Positions 1-11,300 of a DNA stretch of 42,089 nt are shown one piece after another. Every line of letters starts with the position of its first letter. Position 1 is the first letter of the stretch. A model generated the notes under the pieces. That model had not been told where the DNA came from, searched no databases, and was given only the letters and a program-made list of their open reading frames with translations. The position numbers and the translations under genes are program-made. Origin of the DNA: Phoronis australis (lineage: Eukaryota; Phoronida; Phoronidae); NCBI GenBank assembly GCA_002633005.1, contig NMRA01000917.1:1882-43970 (forward strand), in the 5' to 3' direction.

Positions 1-317
1 CTTTTGTTTACAAAATAGCCGGCGGATTGAAAATAAATAAAAAAAAAAAAAAACGGGCGCACCACTGTGAATTGCGCCTTAATGCTTGTTTCGTGGACTT
101 ATGTCTCATTTTCTCGGACATTTTGTTTCTCTCAGGCGGACCTTTTTGCCCACTTCGCCAAAGGGGGGGGGCTCGTTCGAGCCCCCGAACCCCTCTGTGT
201 GCGCGCATCCACTCCACTGTGATAACCACTTTTGCACCCCCCTCATAGGCTTAATGATTTCGTTGTTTGGGGAGCAAATCACGGGGGGCGTGGGCTGCCA
301 CCAGAAACTCCGGATAC
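1..317. other. Left-edge repeat-like sequence, unclassified
   Basis: It contains an A-run (about 38-53), a G-run and a perfect hairpin at 167-186 (9-bp stem GGGGGCTCG, 2-nt loop). Similar G-rich and C-rich hairpins edge the element at 38692-39684, so this may be a fragment of a related dispersed repeat. No coding signal was found. Confidence 0.35.
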
Positions 318-560
318 CTCTTAGACCTGAACACGTTACACGCGTTACGCATTTAAGTTACGATTTCGATCTTTAAGGGTACAAACAGTACATAAGCAAA
401 TACACTGCACATCAGGAGAAACAGCACCTCCCACTCTAACTGAAGAAATTTCGGTTATAATTTCTTTTATTTCTGAGAGAAATGAGGCCCAGGGTCAAGA
501 TTTACTTAATATGATCCAGTTTTTGGGATGTTAAAGTCCTTCTCTCACGCGTTGTTAACC
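318..560. repeat. Segment homologous to the intron just upstream of the EGF exons (possible unit 5)
   Basis: TTAGACCTGAACACGTTAC occurs here and at about 15317, and the following bases stay collinear to about 15600 (for example TTTACTTAAT in both). At 15.3 kb this block lies about 110 bp upstream of an EGF exon. That suggests a further unit whose EGF exon lies beyond, or was displaced past, the left window edge. Confidence 0.45.
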
Positions 561-3376
561 CTTATTACATGGTTAGAATATGTTATAAGGATCCAAGAAG
601 TACCTACCCCATAACTAATACACGATCCGTATTCGAAAACAGTTTAAATGAATGCGCCACTCACGATTCGCACCCGAAGAAACACCGCCATTTTGAACTT
701 GCCGCGAACCCGGAAGTAAAATTCATTCAGGAACCCAGGCCGAGAAAACGCCGTCAGTGCGACTGGAGCAGTGCCTGTACTGTTACCAGCCAGCAAACGG
801 GGATAAAATAATCGACAGCGCGCCTTAGTTTTGATAAAATCAAACTACGGACAATTTTATGGAATTTGCTGAAGAAATGTGGCGAATAAATTTTGACAGA
901 AATTATTTTGCCAGACTCGGGACCGCAGCCTATCGGACCCGGTGCGGATCGAGACCAGACACTGGCGAACGGTAAATGCATGCGGTTGCAAGCTGTTTTG
1001 TCGAAGTAAAATGGTCAAATGATAAATGCTGCATATATTCAAAGGTAGTTTCAGACACTTGCATGAAATTACGGGCTGGTTAGTCCTGTGTCACACTGCT
1101 GGCCACAAACACAAAAAACACGAAAATTGAACAAAGTTTCTTTTTTGTAGCAACGTTTGTCAAAATGTATCAACGTTAAATCTTCACAAATTACAAAGTA
1201 GCCGATTGAACATGCCTTTCAGTTCAGCAAAAGTCGACATTGTAGGTGCCGCCAGAAATGAGACGATCGAAGTCCAACGGGAATTGTGAGCACATTTATC
1301 ACTTAATGAGTAACAACTGCGAGGCTGAAATTTGGTGAACACTGCTAAATCGTGCAGAATAGTAAGTAAAGATATGTCTAACTAAATTTTACCGTAATTT
1401 GTTGGCGAAAACAATTTACACAAAGTTTTAAACTCGTAACTCATCCCGCTGTCCTCCAATATGGCCGACGCGATCCAAACAAAGTGACCCAAATTTCGCC
1501 ACAAAACTTGCAATAACTTTACAGTGCTTGCCCCGATTTTGATACTTTTTCGATTTTTACTGAGTAGAATGTACTACCTTTCCGATGATAGCAAAGTACT
1601 TTTTCAAAACGAGGAAAAAAATAAAACCGAAAAAAATTGGTTCGACCCATATTGGTTCCTAGGTTCGACCGGCCTACGTAAGGAACTAAACACCAATGCT
1701 ATTTTAACATACTACGCACGCGTAACATTCCAAAAAAATCAACGACCACTAACTACAAACTATAAATACACTACATATGCAAACGAATCACGATATATTA
1801 CTAATAAAACAAAATAATGAAGACTTTTCGAGCAAGCCATAGCACATTCAGTTACAAGGAAAAAATGGCGGCGTTCAGGACAAGTTCCTGAACTGATGAG
1901 CCGGAAATGTGGGTACGGAAATAACCGATGACAACCGGTAATCATACGCTCAGAGAGAAGGGTCAAATACTGTTAAAAATTGCTTTTGGCAAGAAAGGCG
2001 AAAAGAATATAAAGAAAGGGTGTCGAAAATAAGAATTTATGTAGTAAGTATTTTCGGATACTGGAACCACATGGGCAGTTTGCAAGAAGGACTTTAACTA
2101 ACAAGAGTCATGCTTTGAAGGTACACCTTGAGACGGTGAGGTTCTGACTGTATACGGTCATCAAAAACCACAACGTCGGCAGTCTGGCCGACTTGTACGA
2201 CAATCTTGGGAAATACTCGGCTTTCATTAACGCTACTTTCCTATTAGCAACCTTCAAATGATTTAATATTCTTGGAATTCTTCACGCGGAAGAATATATC
2301 ATTTTTTCAAACAAAACCACCGATAATGTTGTTTAACGTAGATCAAAAATATTGGTGTTCAATTTCTTCAAGTTACTGCACTTTAGTTCAAAACAATATG
2401 AAATTTTCTGTTGTTTAGGGAGTGTGACTTGATGCAGCTGTGCATCACTTGAACAGTTCTATTTTTTCAGTTAATTTGAAACTGTATTTCTTACACTCGT
2501 GAATTGTCGACAATGCCGAGTTTAAATGGTTGCAAATTGGACATTCTACAATTGCACCCTTCTGAGGCAGGACTCCGTCTGAAAAGGAGACCCTTCATAC
2601 ATGTATGGACATTCCTTAGCACAAAAATTGTACGATTTGACAAGAACGTGGGGGCAGCTAAATGTGAAAGGACAATTGTTTGTACCACCTGGGTCCTTTT
2701 TGAGTGATGTGCATGTACAATGTCAAGATATAACAGGAAAGGGAGAGCCACAGGTGTCTCTATATTATTCATTGCTAAAGAGTGGTATTTACAAATGAGA
2801 TGCCTTCACTAAAGTTTAAAGTTAGAGTCAATTTGTTCCTGAAAATCTGTTCATAGCGAGTTTTGATTTCTCCGACATGTTCGAGTACAATTTCAAGGGC
2901 ATTTTGACCATATACATGTATATATTACAAAGACAGGACAATTTAGTTGCATTTAGGACCCCCACATAGTAGATCAGACCATATTTGTTGACACATGTGC
3001 TCAGAAAATTTCTCTCTTCAACACGTTTCTTTGTGTTGTTGTTTTCTCGGCTGTCCCGTACCCTCAGCCCTACCTGTCTGCCGGTCGCCATTGTTTAACC
3101 CTTTCGCCTTCACCCTGGCGTTCGCTTCTTAGGGAACCGTTACGACCAGTGATGTAGGCCTACTTTGCTGATCCTTCATATCAGCTGATTGCCTACTTGT
3201 AATCGCTGACGATGCTTTAAATTTAATGGAAAACGTTTTTCCTAATATGTGGTGGTCTAGAGTACGGTATTTTTATTTGCCCATTAATGCTTAATTCCCA
3301 TTATTGCAAACACGAAACTACGTTTTCCAGAAGAGCACGGACGTTGCAACTGGTTTGGCATTGATAAGTATTCATA
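561..3376. other. Intron or intergenic DNA without recognisable genes
   Basis: Open frames here are short and show no domain pattern. The stretch around 3000-3090 aligns loosely with intron sequence at about 16800-16900 and 22450-22540, consistent with the intron following a MAM last exon. Two TACATGTA sites lie at 2598 and 2913. Confidence 0.4.
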
Positions 3377-3380
3377 TTAA

Positions 3381-3524
3381 AGGCGAACCTTTTTCCGTGT
3401 CATTTTGAGCTAAAATAAGGTTGGTTGGTTATCCTAGACATATTTTCCACTTGATTACAGCTTTTCGTAATTTTATTAATTACTCGTCCGCTACTCCGGA
3501 AGTGACGGCAAGCATTTCGCGCCA
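3381..3524. repeat. Left terminal inverted repeat of the Kolobok-like element
   Basis: It is the inverted counterpart of about 4899-5056. The two differ mainly by short indels next to the tip (AGGCGAACC versus AGGCGAAGGCAACC) and near the inner end. TTAA precedes it. Confidence 0.85.
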
Positions 3525-3631
3525 ATTTCTTTTCATATAGTCTGACTATGAGAGCTGCCGAGTCAGTCATTGCTCTACCTCGGTTGTGTTAAGTTCCGTC
3601 GTCGTTTGCTTTCATTTACTAGTGAGTCAAC

Positions 3632-4419
3632 ATGCCACACTGTTGCTGCGTACCAGGATGTATTAATTATCGGCTCACGCGCGCTTTGGGAGTACCTTTG
3701 CATCGCTTTCCGATGGATGACACACTTCGCCGTACTTGGCTCGTTCGTGTGAAGAACGCAGCGATACCCGTCCACGCAACGTACAAAGCAGTGGAGAATT
3801 ACGGTCTGTGTGGCAAGCACTTTCTGCCGTCCGATTACGAAAGGGATTTGTACGCTGAACTGATGAAGGTCCCTGCGAAACAACGTCTGAAGAAGGATGC
3901 CATTCCGTCTGTGTTGATTCCCGGCAGTGCCCCGTCGCCACCCCCGAGAAGTGCGTTTTTGAAGCGAGAAGCCTCGCGAGCTGTGGCCAGTACAGTGACT
4001 GGAGCCAGTGGAGGCACTTCATCTACTGTCACCCGTGCCTCCGAACCTGCCCCAGAGCGTAGTGCAATTCCTGGAACCAGTAGTGATTCGCCCTGTGCTG
4101 TTTTCTCCAGCCCAGAGCCTCTAAGCAGCCCTGCAGCGATATTGAGTAGAGGGAGTGATTACAGGCTCAGTTCGACACCCAGTGAAGAGGACAGTTCGTC
4201 GTCCAGTGAACAGATCGGTGAGCCAAACTTTGATAAGTTTATTGTGGACTTGTCTAAAGTGTTGGAACTATTTAGAAGGTGCCAGGTTTGTGGCGAGGGA
4301 GTCATATGACACGATGTAAGCAGTTTGGGTGCTCAGGTTACCATCCAGTGGGAGTGTGTAGCGGGACACTCTGCAAGTGGGACAGTTGTTCCTCTGTTCG
4401 TGGTATGCCGGAGGTCCAC
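3632..4419 (+). pseudogene. THAP-domain transposase N-terminal part, broken by a stop
   Basis: The frame opens at ATG 3632 and encodes 225 residues. Residues 1-100 form a THAP C2CH zinc finger: CVPGC near the start, W36, LCGKHF with C60 and H63, and a late IPSVLIP that replaces the usual AVPTIF-type motif. Residues 100-200 are Ser/Pro/Glu-rich linker. Near the end CQVCG starts a second zinc ribbon. A TGA at 4307-4309 interrupts it, but the same frame continues with WECVAGHSASG, the C..GH half typical of transposases carrying this ribbon. The catalytic region is missing, apparently by internal deletion. The product would bind DNA at element ends; here only the N-terminal DNA-binding part could be made. 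Confidence 0.75.
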
Positions 4420-4722
4420 TTAACCATGTCCAGTAGTGGCTTGGCCTCGTCGAACTCTGAACAGCACAAGCATTCCATTGAGGTAGGCATAACAACGCAC
4501 ACAGTGCATTTGCACCAAGATGTGTCACCACGTCTGTCCTCAGTAGCCGCCTCGTTTCACAGCTGCCTGTGCCTATGCGTACTCTGCCTCGTTATACTCG
4601 GGCTCAAACATGTACCCACTCACTGAATGTCCGTGAAAAAATTCCTCGTCACTACTGCTTTGAACAAGGTCTCCGTTACTCACACAACTGTCACTGTGAT
4701 ACGGGTCACCGACTCCAGCCAT
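4338..4722 (-). pseudogene. P2RX7-ballast-like zinc-binding domain protein, frameshifted
   Basis: On the minus strand, ATG at 4720-4722 opens an acidic stretch (SSSDEEFF, then GYMFEPEY), stopped by TAG at 4573-4575. After a frame change, 4517-4461 reads WCKCTVC, MPT and ECLCC. This cysteine pattern matches the C-terminal ballast domain of the P2X7 receptor as found in many stand-alone invertebrate proteins, where it follows a Y.FEP motif. The frame then runs to TAA at 4338-4340. It converges on, and overlaps, the THAP frame of the same element. The frame change and stop mark it as dead. Its role in the transposon is unknown. Confidence 0.6.
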
Positions 4723-4898
4723 TTTCAGCTTACAACACACTAAACAATCCCTAAATCCAACGTAGTTGAGTTCTCTACTAACCTATCTTGCCGCAAAATA
4801 CTCGCCGATGGAAAGTGGTGGCGACAACTGTTGAAAAACAGCACAAAACAAAAGTAGAATAGAACAGATTCGCACGGTAAAGTCAACGCAGAACCAAG

Positions 4899-5056
4899 TG
4901 GCGGGAAACGCTTGCCTCCTAAAACGTCACTTCCGGAGTAGCGGACGAGTAATTTGTAAAATTACGAAAAGCTGTAATTAAGTGGAAAATATGTCTAGGA
5001 TAACCAACCAACCTTATTTTAGCTCAAAATGGCATGGAAAAAGGTTGCCTTCGCCT
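4899..5056. repeat. Right terminal inverted repeat of the Kolobok-like element
   Basis: It is the inverted counterpart of 3381-3524 and is followed directly by TTAA at 5057-5060. It is slightly longer than the left copy because of two small insertions. Confidence 0.85.
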
Positions 5057-5295
5057 TTAAGACTTTACGACGACGAGTCACTTAATGAACTATTTGACCA
5101 ATATTAATTTCGAGAAAAATGCCGAACTGGCAGTATTAGTGCAAACATATTGTAGACACACTTGATTTATGTAATATTACAGCACGTTTGTTAAACGTTG
5201 GATTAAGTATGTAGAGTAATTACGTTGCTCATTGAGTTCTTGTTGTCTCGTTGCCTGTACTCATAAATACCTGCATTTGTTGAACCATTACCTAC

Positions 5296-5374
5296 CGCAG
5301 GCCAGTAGCGAAACGTCATCCAAAACATGACCTCCATACACGCTTGTATTGACATTTGTTGCTCGAAAGACAAC
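5296..5374 (-). CDS. Exon 16: MAM domain 4, C-terminal part (last exon found)
   Basis: 79 nt, in phase 0 and out phase 1, acceptor CCCAACCAG and donor G|GTAGGTAATGG. It encodes VVFRATNVNTSV, then YGGHVLDDVSLLAC. The donor is intact, so the gene must continue. The next exon should be a phase-1 exon to the left. None was recognised between 5295 and 1; the intron in that span holds a Kolobok-like insertion. Confidence 0.84.
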
Positions 5375-8300
5375 CTGGTTGGGAAAGATATTGAGTTAGA
5401 AAACCATGGAAAATACTGACACGGTCGTTAGCATGATTCTGTTCATTTAGCTCAGCATGTCACTCTGTCTAAGTGAAAGCTATTCCGAGTACTCTAAAAC
5501 AAGCCTGTAGGCCACTAAATGATACTATATTTATAGAAACTTTTTAATCATGGGATGTTTCAAATTTGTTGCAAACAGGTAATTATGTTAATATATTGGA
5601 AATCTAATTACTAGAGGAGGGGTACTTCTGTAAAGTGTCGTGGATGTGACACCCTACAGTAATTGTCGCTTATCACGTAGGTGGGCAAATATAAACATAG
5701 TTGGCCAAAGATAGAAAGCGTCGGGTAAAGAGGTCCATTCAATTACGCATTCCAATAATGACAGTTTTGGACTCTATATCGAATTGTGATAAATTTACCC
5801 AGTCCTTACTGCCGGTTCTGAGCACTATTATGTTTTCATGTGCACTTCTGTGTAAACTAATTAGGTACGGTTTCAATAAAGGAGATAGTCAACAAAATGT
5901 CCACGACCATTACCGTGGAGTCTTTTAAGTCTGTACCTTTCTAACATGCCACTTATTATTGATTAAATTCACACCAGCTAGTTTTAGCTAACACGAAGGA
6001 AGCAGGATTTGTCTGTGATAAAGTTGAAGGTAATAAAATTTTAAATAAAAGAAGTTTTAAATCAATGCAACACAGAAGTACAATTTGTGAGGCTAGGGGT
6101 TATTATTGTTTTTGTTTTCTTGACACAACTAAAGTTAAAACTGCTTCACTCATGAGAAAGGTTCACGAAACCTTTAACAACAAGTGAAACAAGACGATTT
6201 TTCCAAAATAACCTACAGTGGAAAAATCAAACGTGGCTACTCGCATTTCTTCGTTAAGTTTTAGGAAATCGGGCGAATTGGCTTAAACCCCTGTCAACTA
6301 AAATTTCTAGTTTCATCCAGGTTACCAAATTCCAAACAAATTGTTTTGAGTTGTGCGCACATATGAAGACCGGTAGCGCGAAGAGAAGCGAAGTTAATCT
6401 TAGCCAAATTCTTTGTCGATTTGTGTAGGAATATGTTTACGTTAAACTTGTTGCTTTAAATCCGAGGCTTACTCCCTTGTAAGAGATGCTTCGGGATATG
6501 CCGCTCAGAAATGTGCAACGAAATTCCTACATAATGTTCCCTTTTCCAGTTACACAAAGGCGCAAAAGGGTTTTCCAGTTTTTGCTTCGAATGACCCACT
6601 GATTTTTGACATCACGACATCTTTTCACTTACTGTTTCGGGCTTAACAAGTTAAAATTCACTAATCAAGAATCTCTACAAGCATGTTTTTGAGTGGAAGC
6701 CCACAGAAGCACTTTTTGAGAATGATTTGTAGAACTGTGCGTAAGCCATGGTATCTGAAAGGTCACATGATATAGAATGGCCATTTCTGAGAAATGATGT
6801 TCCAAAGTTAGCCAATTGTGGTCGTTTTTACCACCACAAAAAACTTAACTGTCATCAAATGTCTTTAAGGACTGACAGCTCTAGATATTTGTGACGTTGT
6901 TACTGCTTTAATGTCCTTGTCAGGTGTGTAATTCAACTGCTCCAGTTTTCTTCGCTAGTTTTGAAACGAGAATCTTAAGAAAGCATGCCGCTGTTTAAGC
7001 CAATGCCAACATACATGTACCTTGTATGGTGTGGTGGTAAGTTGAGATACGTCGATAAAGGCCCTCTTCCAACTGCTGCCCTGTTTTCCACTTACAGAGA
7101 ATACATTTACTTCTGTATTGCCTTGAGAGATAGAAACAGTGAGAGGGCCCAGTCCATGAAAGTCCATGAAGTAGTAGAATTCCAGTACGCATCCTTTTTC
7201 TGAAGACAGCTGTGACGTGAGAGTTGTGTTTTTGTTGATGGTCGGCTTTGCTATCTTTGTCTTCGCAAACATTGCCATACCTGTAAATTGCCATAAACGC
7301 TATACGGGTTTTGCTGCCTGCACCATATGATATGAGTGGGTTTTTAGCGTCACCAATTTCTTCTTTAGCTGACTCTTCGTCAACTGTCCTCCTACGCCCC
7401 AGGTTACGTATAGACGAGAAGGAACTACCGACATTAATTCCTCGTCGTTTTAGGTCATATTTGATTTCCCCAAAGCAGATCACAAAAAACGCTAATGTCG
7501 CCCAGTGCGATAGGGTTTTCTTTGTAAAAAGACGCAGAGCGAGGGACGGAAATGAATATTATATTAATTTTCACTTTAACAAACGGGTGTAAAGGAGAAA
7601 GTGAGTGTCGGCTGTCTCCCACACTTTGCATGCACACCGCTCTACATGTTGATACGAGTCTCTTGAACAGACGGCGAGCAGTGTGCAAATTTCGATAGGT
7701 ATATGTACATTGTACTTAAAATTTACAAAAATATCAGACGTGGAGAAAATGGAATAAAACTTTCTGTTCAGCCATCGTACCCTCCTCGTAATTTGACGCT
7801 AGTCTTCTTAAGGCTATCTATAAGGCTACTCTACCTGACATTGTATTATGTATATTATGAATATGTCTGATAAATACCCGGAAAACTATTATCCTCCCAG
7901 GTGCATTACAACCAAAAGCTCATTTTTAAAAACCTGAAATCATATTATTCCGGCAACAATTTAATTCTGTAAGACATGCTTTGTTAATCACGACATTCTA
8001 TTTGCATTGAGCGGTCTTAATGGAATGATGATAGCGCTTCATTTACTTTCATACTTACCTGTTGTACTGTGATCAGATGAGCCTGGTCCGCCACGAATGA
8101 ATGATAAATCTTTCAGTTCCCAAAAGTAGTTGTAGAAACTAAATTTCCCAGATTTGTAGATTTCTATGTTGTACCCGCATATTGCGTCGTCATCAAATGA
8201 ACACGTTATTTTGTCACATGGCGAGAGGTTCAAACCTGAAACAAAAATGCAACAATATAGACCCAACCTTCGAGCAATTATTGTGACTTCATTACAGACA

Positions 8301-11300
8301 AGGATTTAACAGATGACTTGTAAAGTATTGTGAAACTTGGTGGGACCAAGAATTTCCGATAATATACCGAGAGCGTAAGTCCAAAAACGAACACTTTATC
8401 ATAGACTTTGGAAGATTCATGAATATGCATGTGTAAGCTTACCGACGAAATGCACTGCAAGGAAGATTTTCATGACGTTTCACATCGCAGACAAAATCAG
8501 AAGAAAAAATTCTTGATGAAAAACCATTGACTACAATACAAGTCAGTAGAAGCTATCCTCGACGTTCACATACTCTATCCTGTGCTGTCAGTTCTATTGG
8601 CTATTACAAAAATATATAACAGCCGAAAATGTGAATTCTGGACCGAAAAGCGTTACCAAAACATTCCCAATCATAGGGTGGTCAGCTTGCACAAACTTGT
8701 GAAGTCGTTAACAAGGTTTACGCCATTTTTGCAAGTATACGACTTACACTCGTCCACGTTAGTCTCGCATCGCTTTCCAGTGAACCCTTTCACGCACGTA
8801 CATTGATAGTCGTTGGTTTTGTCTACGCAAGTTGCTTTGTTCTTGCACGGATTTGATACGCAGTCGTCCACATCATTCTGACAGAGATCGCCATCAAATC
8901 CCGCTATGCACGAACACGTGGCCTTGTCACCAGTAGCAAAACATGTACCGCCGTTGCTGCAAACCACCGTTTGGCAAGGATTCAAGTTTGTCTCGCAGTG
9001 AACGCCATAATATCCCTGAGGACACTCACACTTGTAAGAAATAGTGTACATTGCTGCGATAACTAGGTTCTGACATGTTCCACCATTTTTGCACGGATCA
9101 CTTGCACAGGCTGAAAGAGTGGTACACGCCATATAGAATTTGCAATGAAACACATGGAACCAACGTACACGAACAGCAACAACAATAACAATAGCAATAA
9201 AACGAGGTGCCTGACGGAGCACTTGGTAATCATTTTTCAGATGAATTTCACAGAGAAAGATAGAATGGAGATGTCAAGAGAAACCCATCTGATTTTTTGA
9301 TTACACCCGGTGCAGAAAATTATGTCAAGAGTACTTTTTGATGCATTGTCTTTTGTTTGTACAATTGGTACAAAGCCAGGCCCGTAGGAAGGTAAACGTC
9401 TTGGACACACACATGTAAAATAGCTTGACTTCGCCAGATTTATATCCCCGTTGTCCCAAATTTCAGTTTCGTCCTTATTCCCAACACTTTTGTAATTCCC
9501 GGCCGTCACCAATTTTACATCCCCCTTTTTAAGTGTGTGGACTGTTTGTGGGGTATCCACCGGTGAGGCAGCCACCAGAAGCGGTGTACGTTTGACTCAT
9601 TTGGGTTACAATTTTAACTTCCAGGGAGACAAAAGGTGTAGTACTGACCAAACCACTCTTGAGGGCGGGAAATGTAAAGTAACGAATTATTGCAGACACC
9701 GTTGCATGTATTTTGGGTACCTTTATTTGCTCGACATGAACACTCTTCAAGGTGAGTAGAGACTATACATCGACAGCTGGATCAACGTGATCCACGAACA
9801 AGTTTCTCTTCACCGACGGTGATTTCGTAATAATAGCTCACAAAGGAAGTTAAATTCATTCACTTCTTTGGGAAAAAGTACATTTTTATCGTTTCAAAAT
9901 CCTTGAGGGTACTGTATTTCGGTAATTTACAAATTTGCGGTTTTGAACTTCTTCAACTTTTGGCGATCAATGCTACTGTTTTTTTATACAATCTCACATT
10001 TCAGGACGTTTAGGCAACATATTTGATGGTGATGTGCTTCACGTGAACATGTTCTGTGGTTGTCTTGGCAATTTAAAAAAAAATTATCAGCTTTCCCTCG
10101 TGAGCATTTGACAATGGGATAGCAAGGGCAACTTCCAATGTGCAATCCTTCTAAAGGAGAACTGGGTTTAAAGGGTTTCAATCAATTTGAAAGACTACAC
10201 CATTGAAAATGGAAAAGAGTGAGAAAGAATTGCGCAACGAGGTGACCGTTCTTGGCATAAAAGATTATATGATTTAACCAGAGGATCACAGAAGAAGTCG
10301 GTTCCATCATTATGATAACACCGTGATCGGCCCAAAGAAGAAAGGATACAAATATACAAAAGATAAACAATGTCTACGAATTTCATCAACGGCACTCTCC
10401 AAATACGGAATCCCCCAAAACATAAATGATTTGTAATTTAAATACAGGAAACAAGTAATTGGTGGTATAAACAGTACATAATCTTCTCCGCCACGTTTTA
10501 ATTCATATTAGGTGGTAAACAATTTCAAAACATAACCGATAAAAGTATCTTCTTAACTTTAAAAACCTTAATTAAGTTGCTCATGGAAATTTGTGCAAAA
10601 ACCTGTTGTTTGAACATTTTAAAAGAGTGTGTGATTGAGAGCACATCCTAAAGTGTATACAGAAAGTGGGAAAACTAAAATTGTTCCAACCAGGTTCCCC
10701 AAACGGTAAATTCAGCACCTCTAATTGACAGATGTTCTCTTGAATGTTTTGCATATTTCGTTTTGTCATCCTCTTTTCGACTAATCGCGGCTCTACGGCT
10801 ACGCTGGTCGCATTGCGCTTTCTACGTCTTGGGACAAGTTGTGATGTTGTTCGCTTATCAGCTGGTTGCCTCTGATCTTGTCATCACTGATTATGCGGGA
10901 GTCAACAGTATCGTCGTTTCTTTTGCGTAGCTATGAGCCTACTGGTCCACGCTCTTGGTTGCAACTCCGGTCGTAGTTAAGGCGGTCGTTGGCACGTTGT
11001 TATAAAGACGATGCTACGTTTTTTCAGAAGACTTGAATGTTCCAAGTGTTGTAACGTAGACATTTTTTCATATTCAAAATTAACACTACTTTCACAAGCC
11101 ACTCAATGAACGATTTGCAAATCAAAATCAAAGTTACGACTGGTATCAAGTTTTGAGTCTGCAATTATCATTGAACATACAGTGCATATTGCAATCTAGT
11201 GTACCACGTAATATTACCACATTTTAAGGAATCGATTAAGTACGCGCAATGATTAATTTTACCTGCACTGGGGTAATAAGAACGGACATCGTGCTCTGGT

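Larger units (their letters stand above)
3381..5056 (+). mobile_element. Kolobok-like DNA transposon, internally degraded
   Basis: The 1676-bp element is flanked by TTAA on both sides (3377-3380 and 5057-5060). Its terminal inverted repeats are about 145-155 bp, begin AGGCGAA and continue almost identically through ATTTTGAGCTAAAATAAGG. TTAA duplications, ends beginning with a purine and GG, and a THAP-domain gene together fit the Kolobok superfamily. It lies in the intron after exon 16 and accounts for that intron's extra length. It has no intact transposase, so it is non-autonomous or dead. Confidence 0.8.

Noticed and set aside
569-811. 80-codon plus-strand frame near the left edge
   Set aside because: No domain, splice or composition support; lies in sequence homologous to introns.
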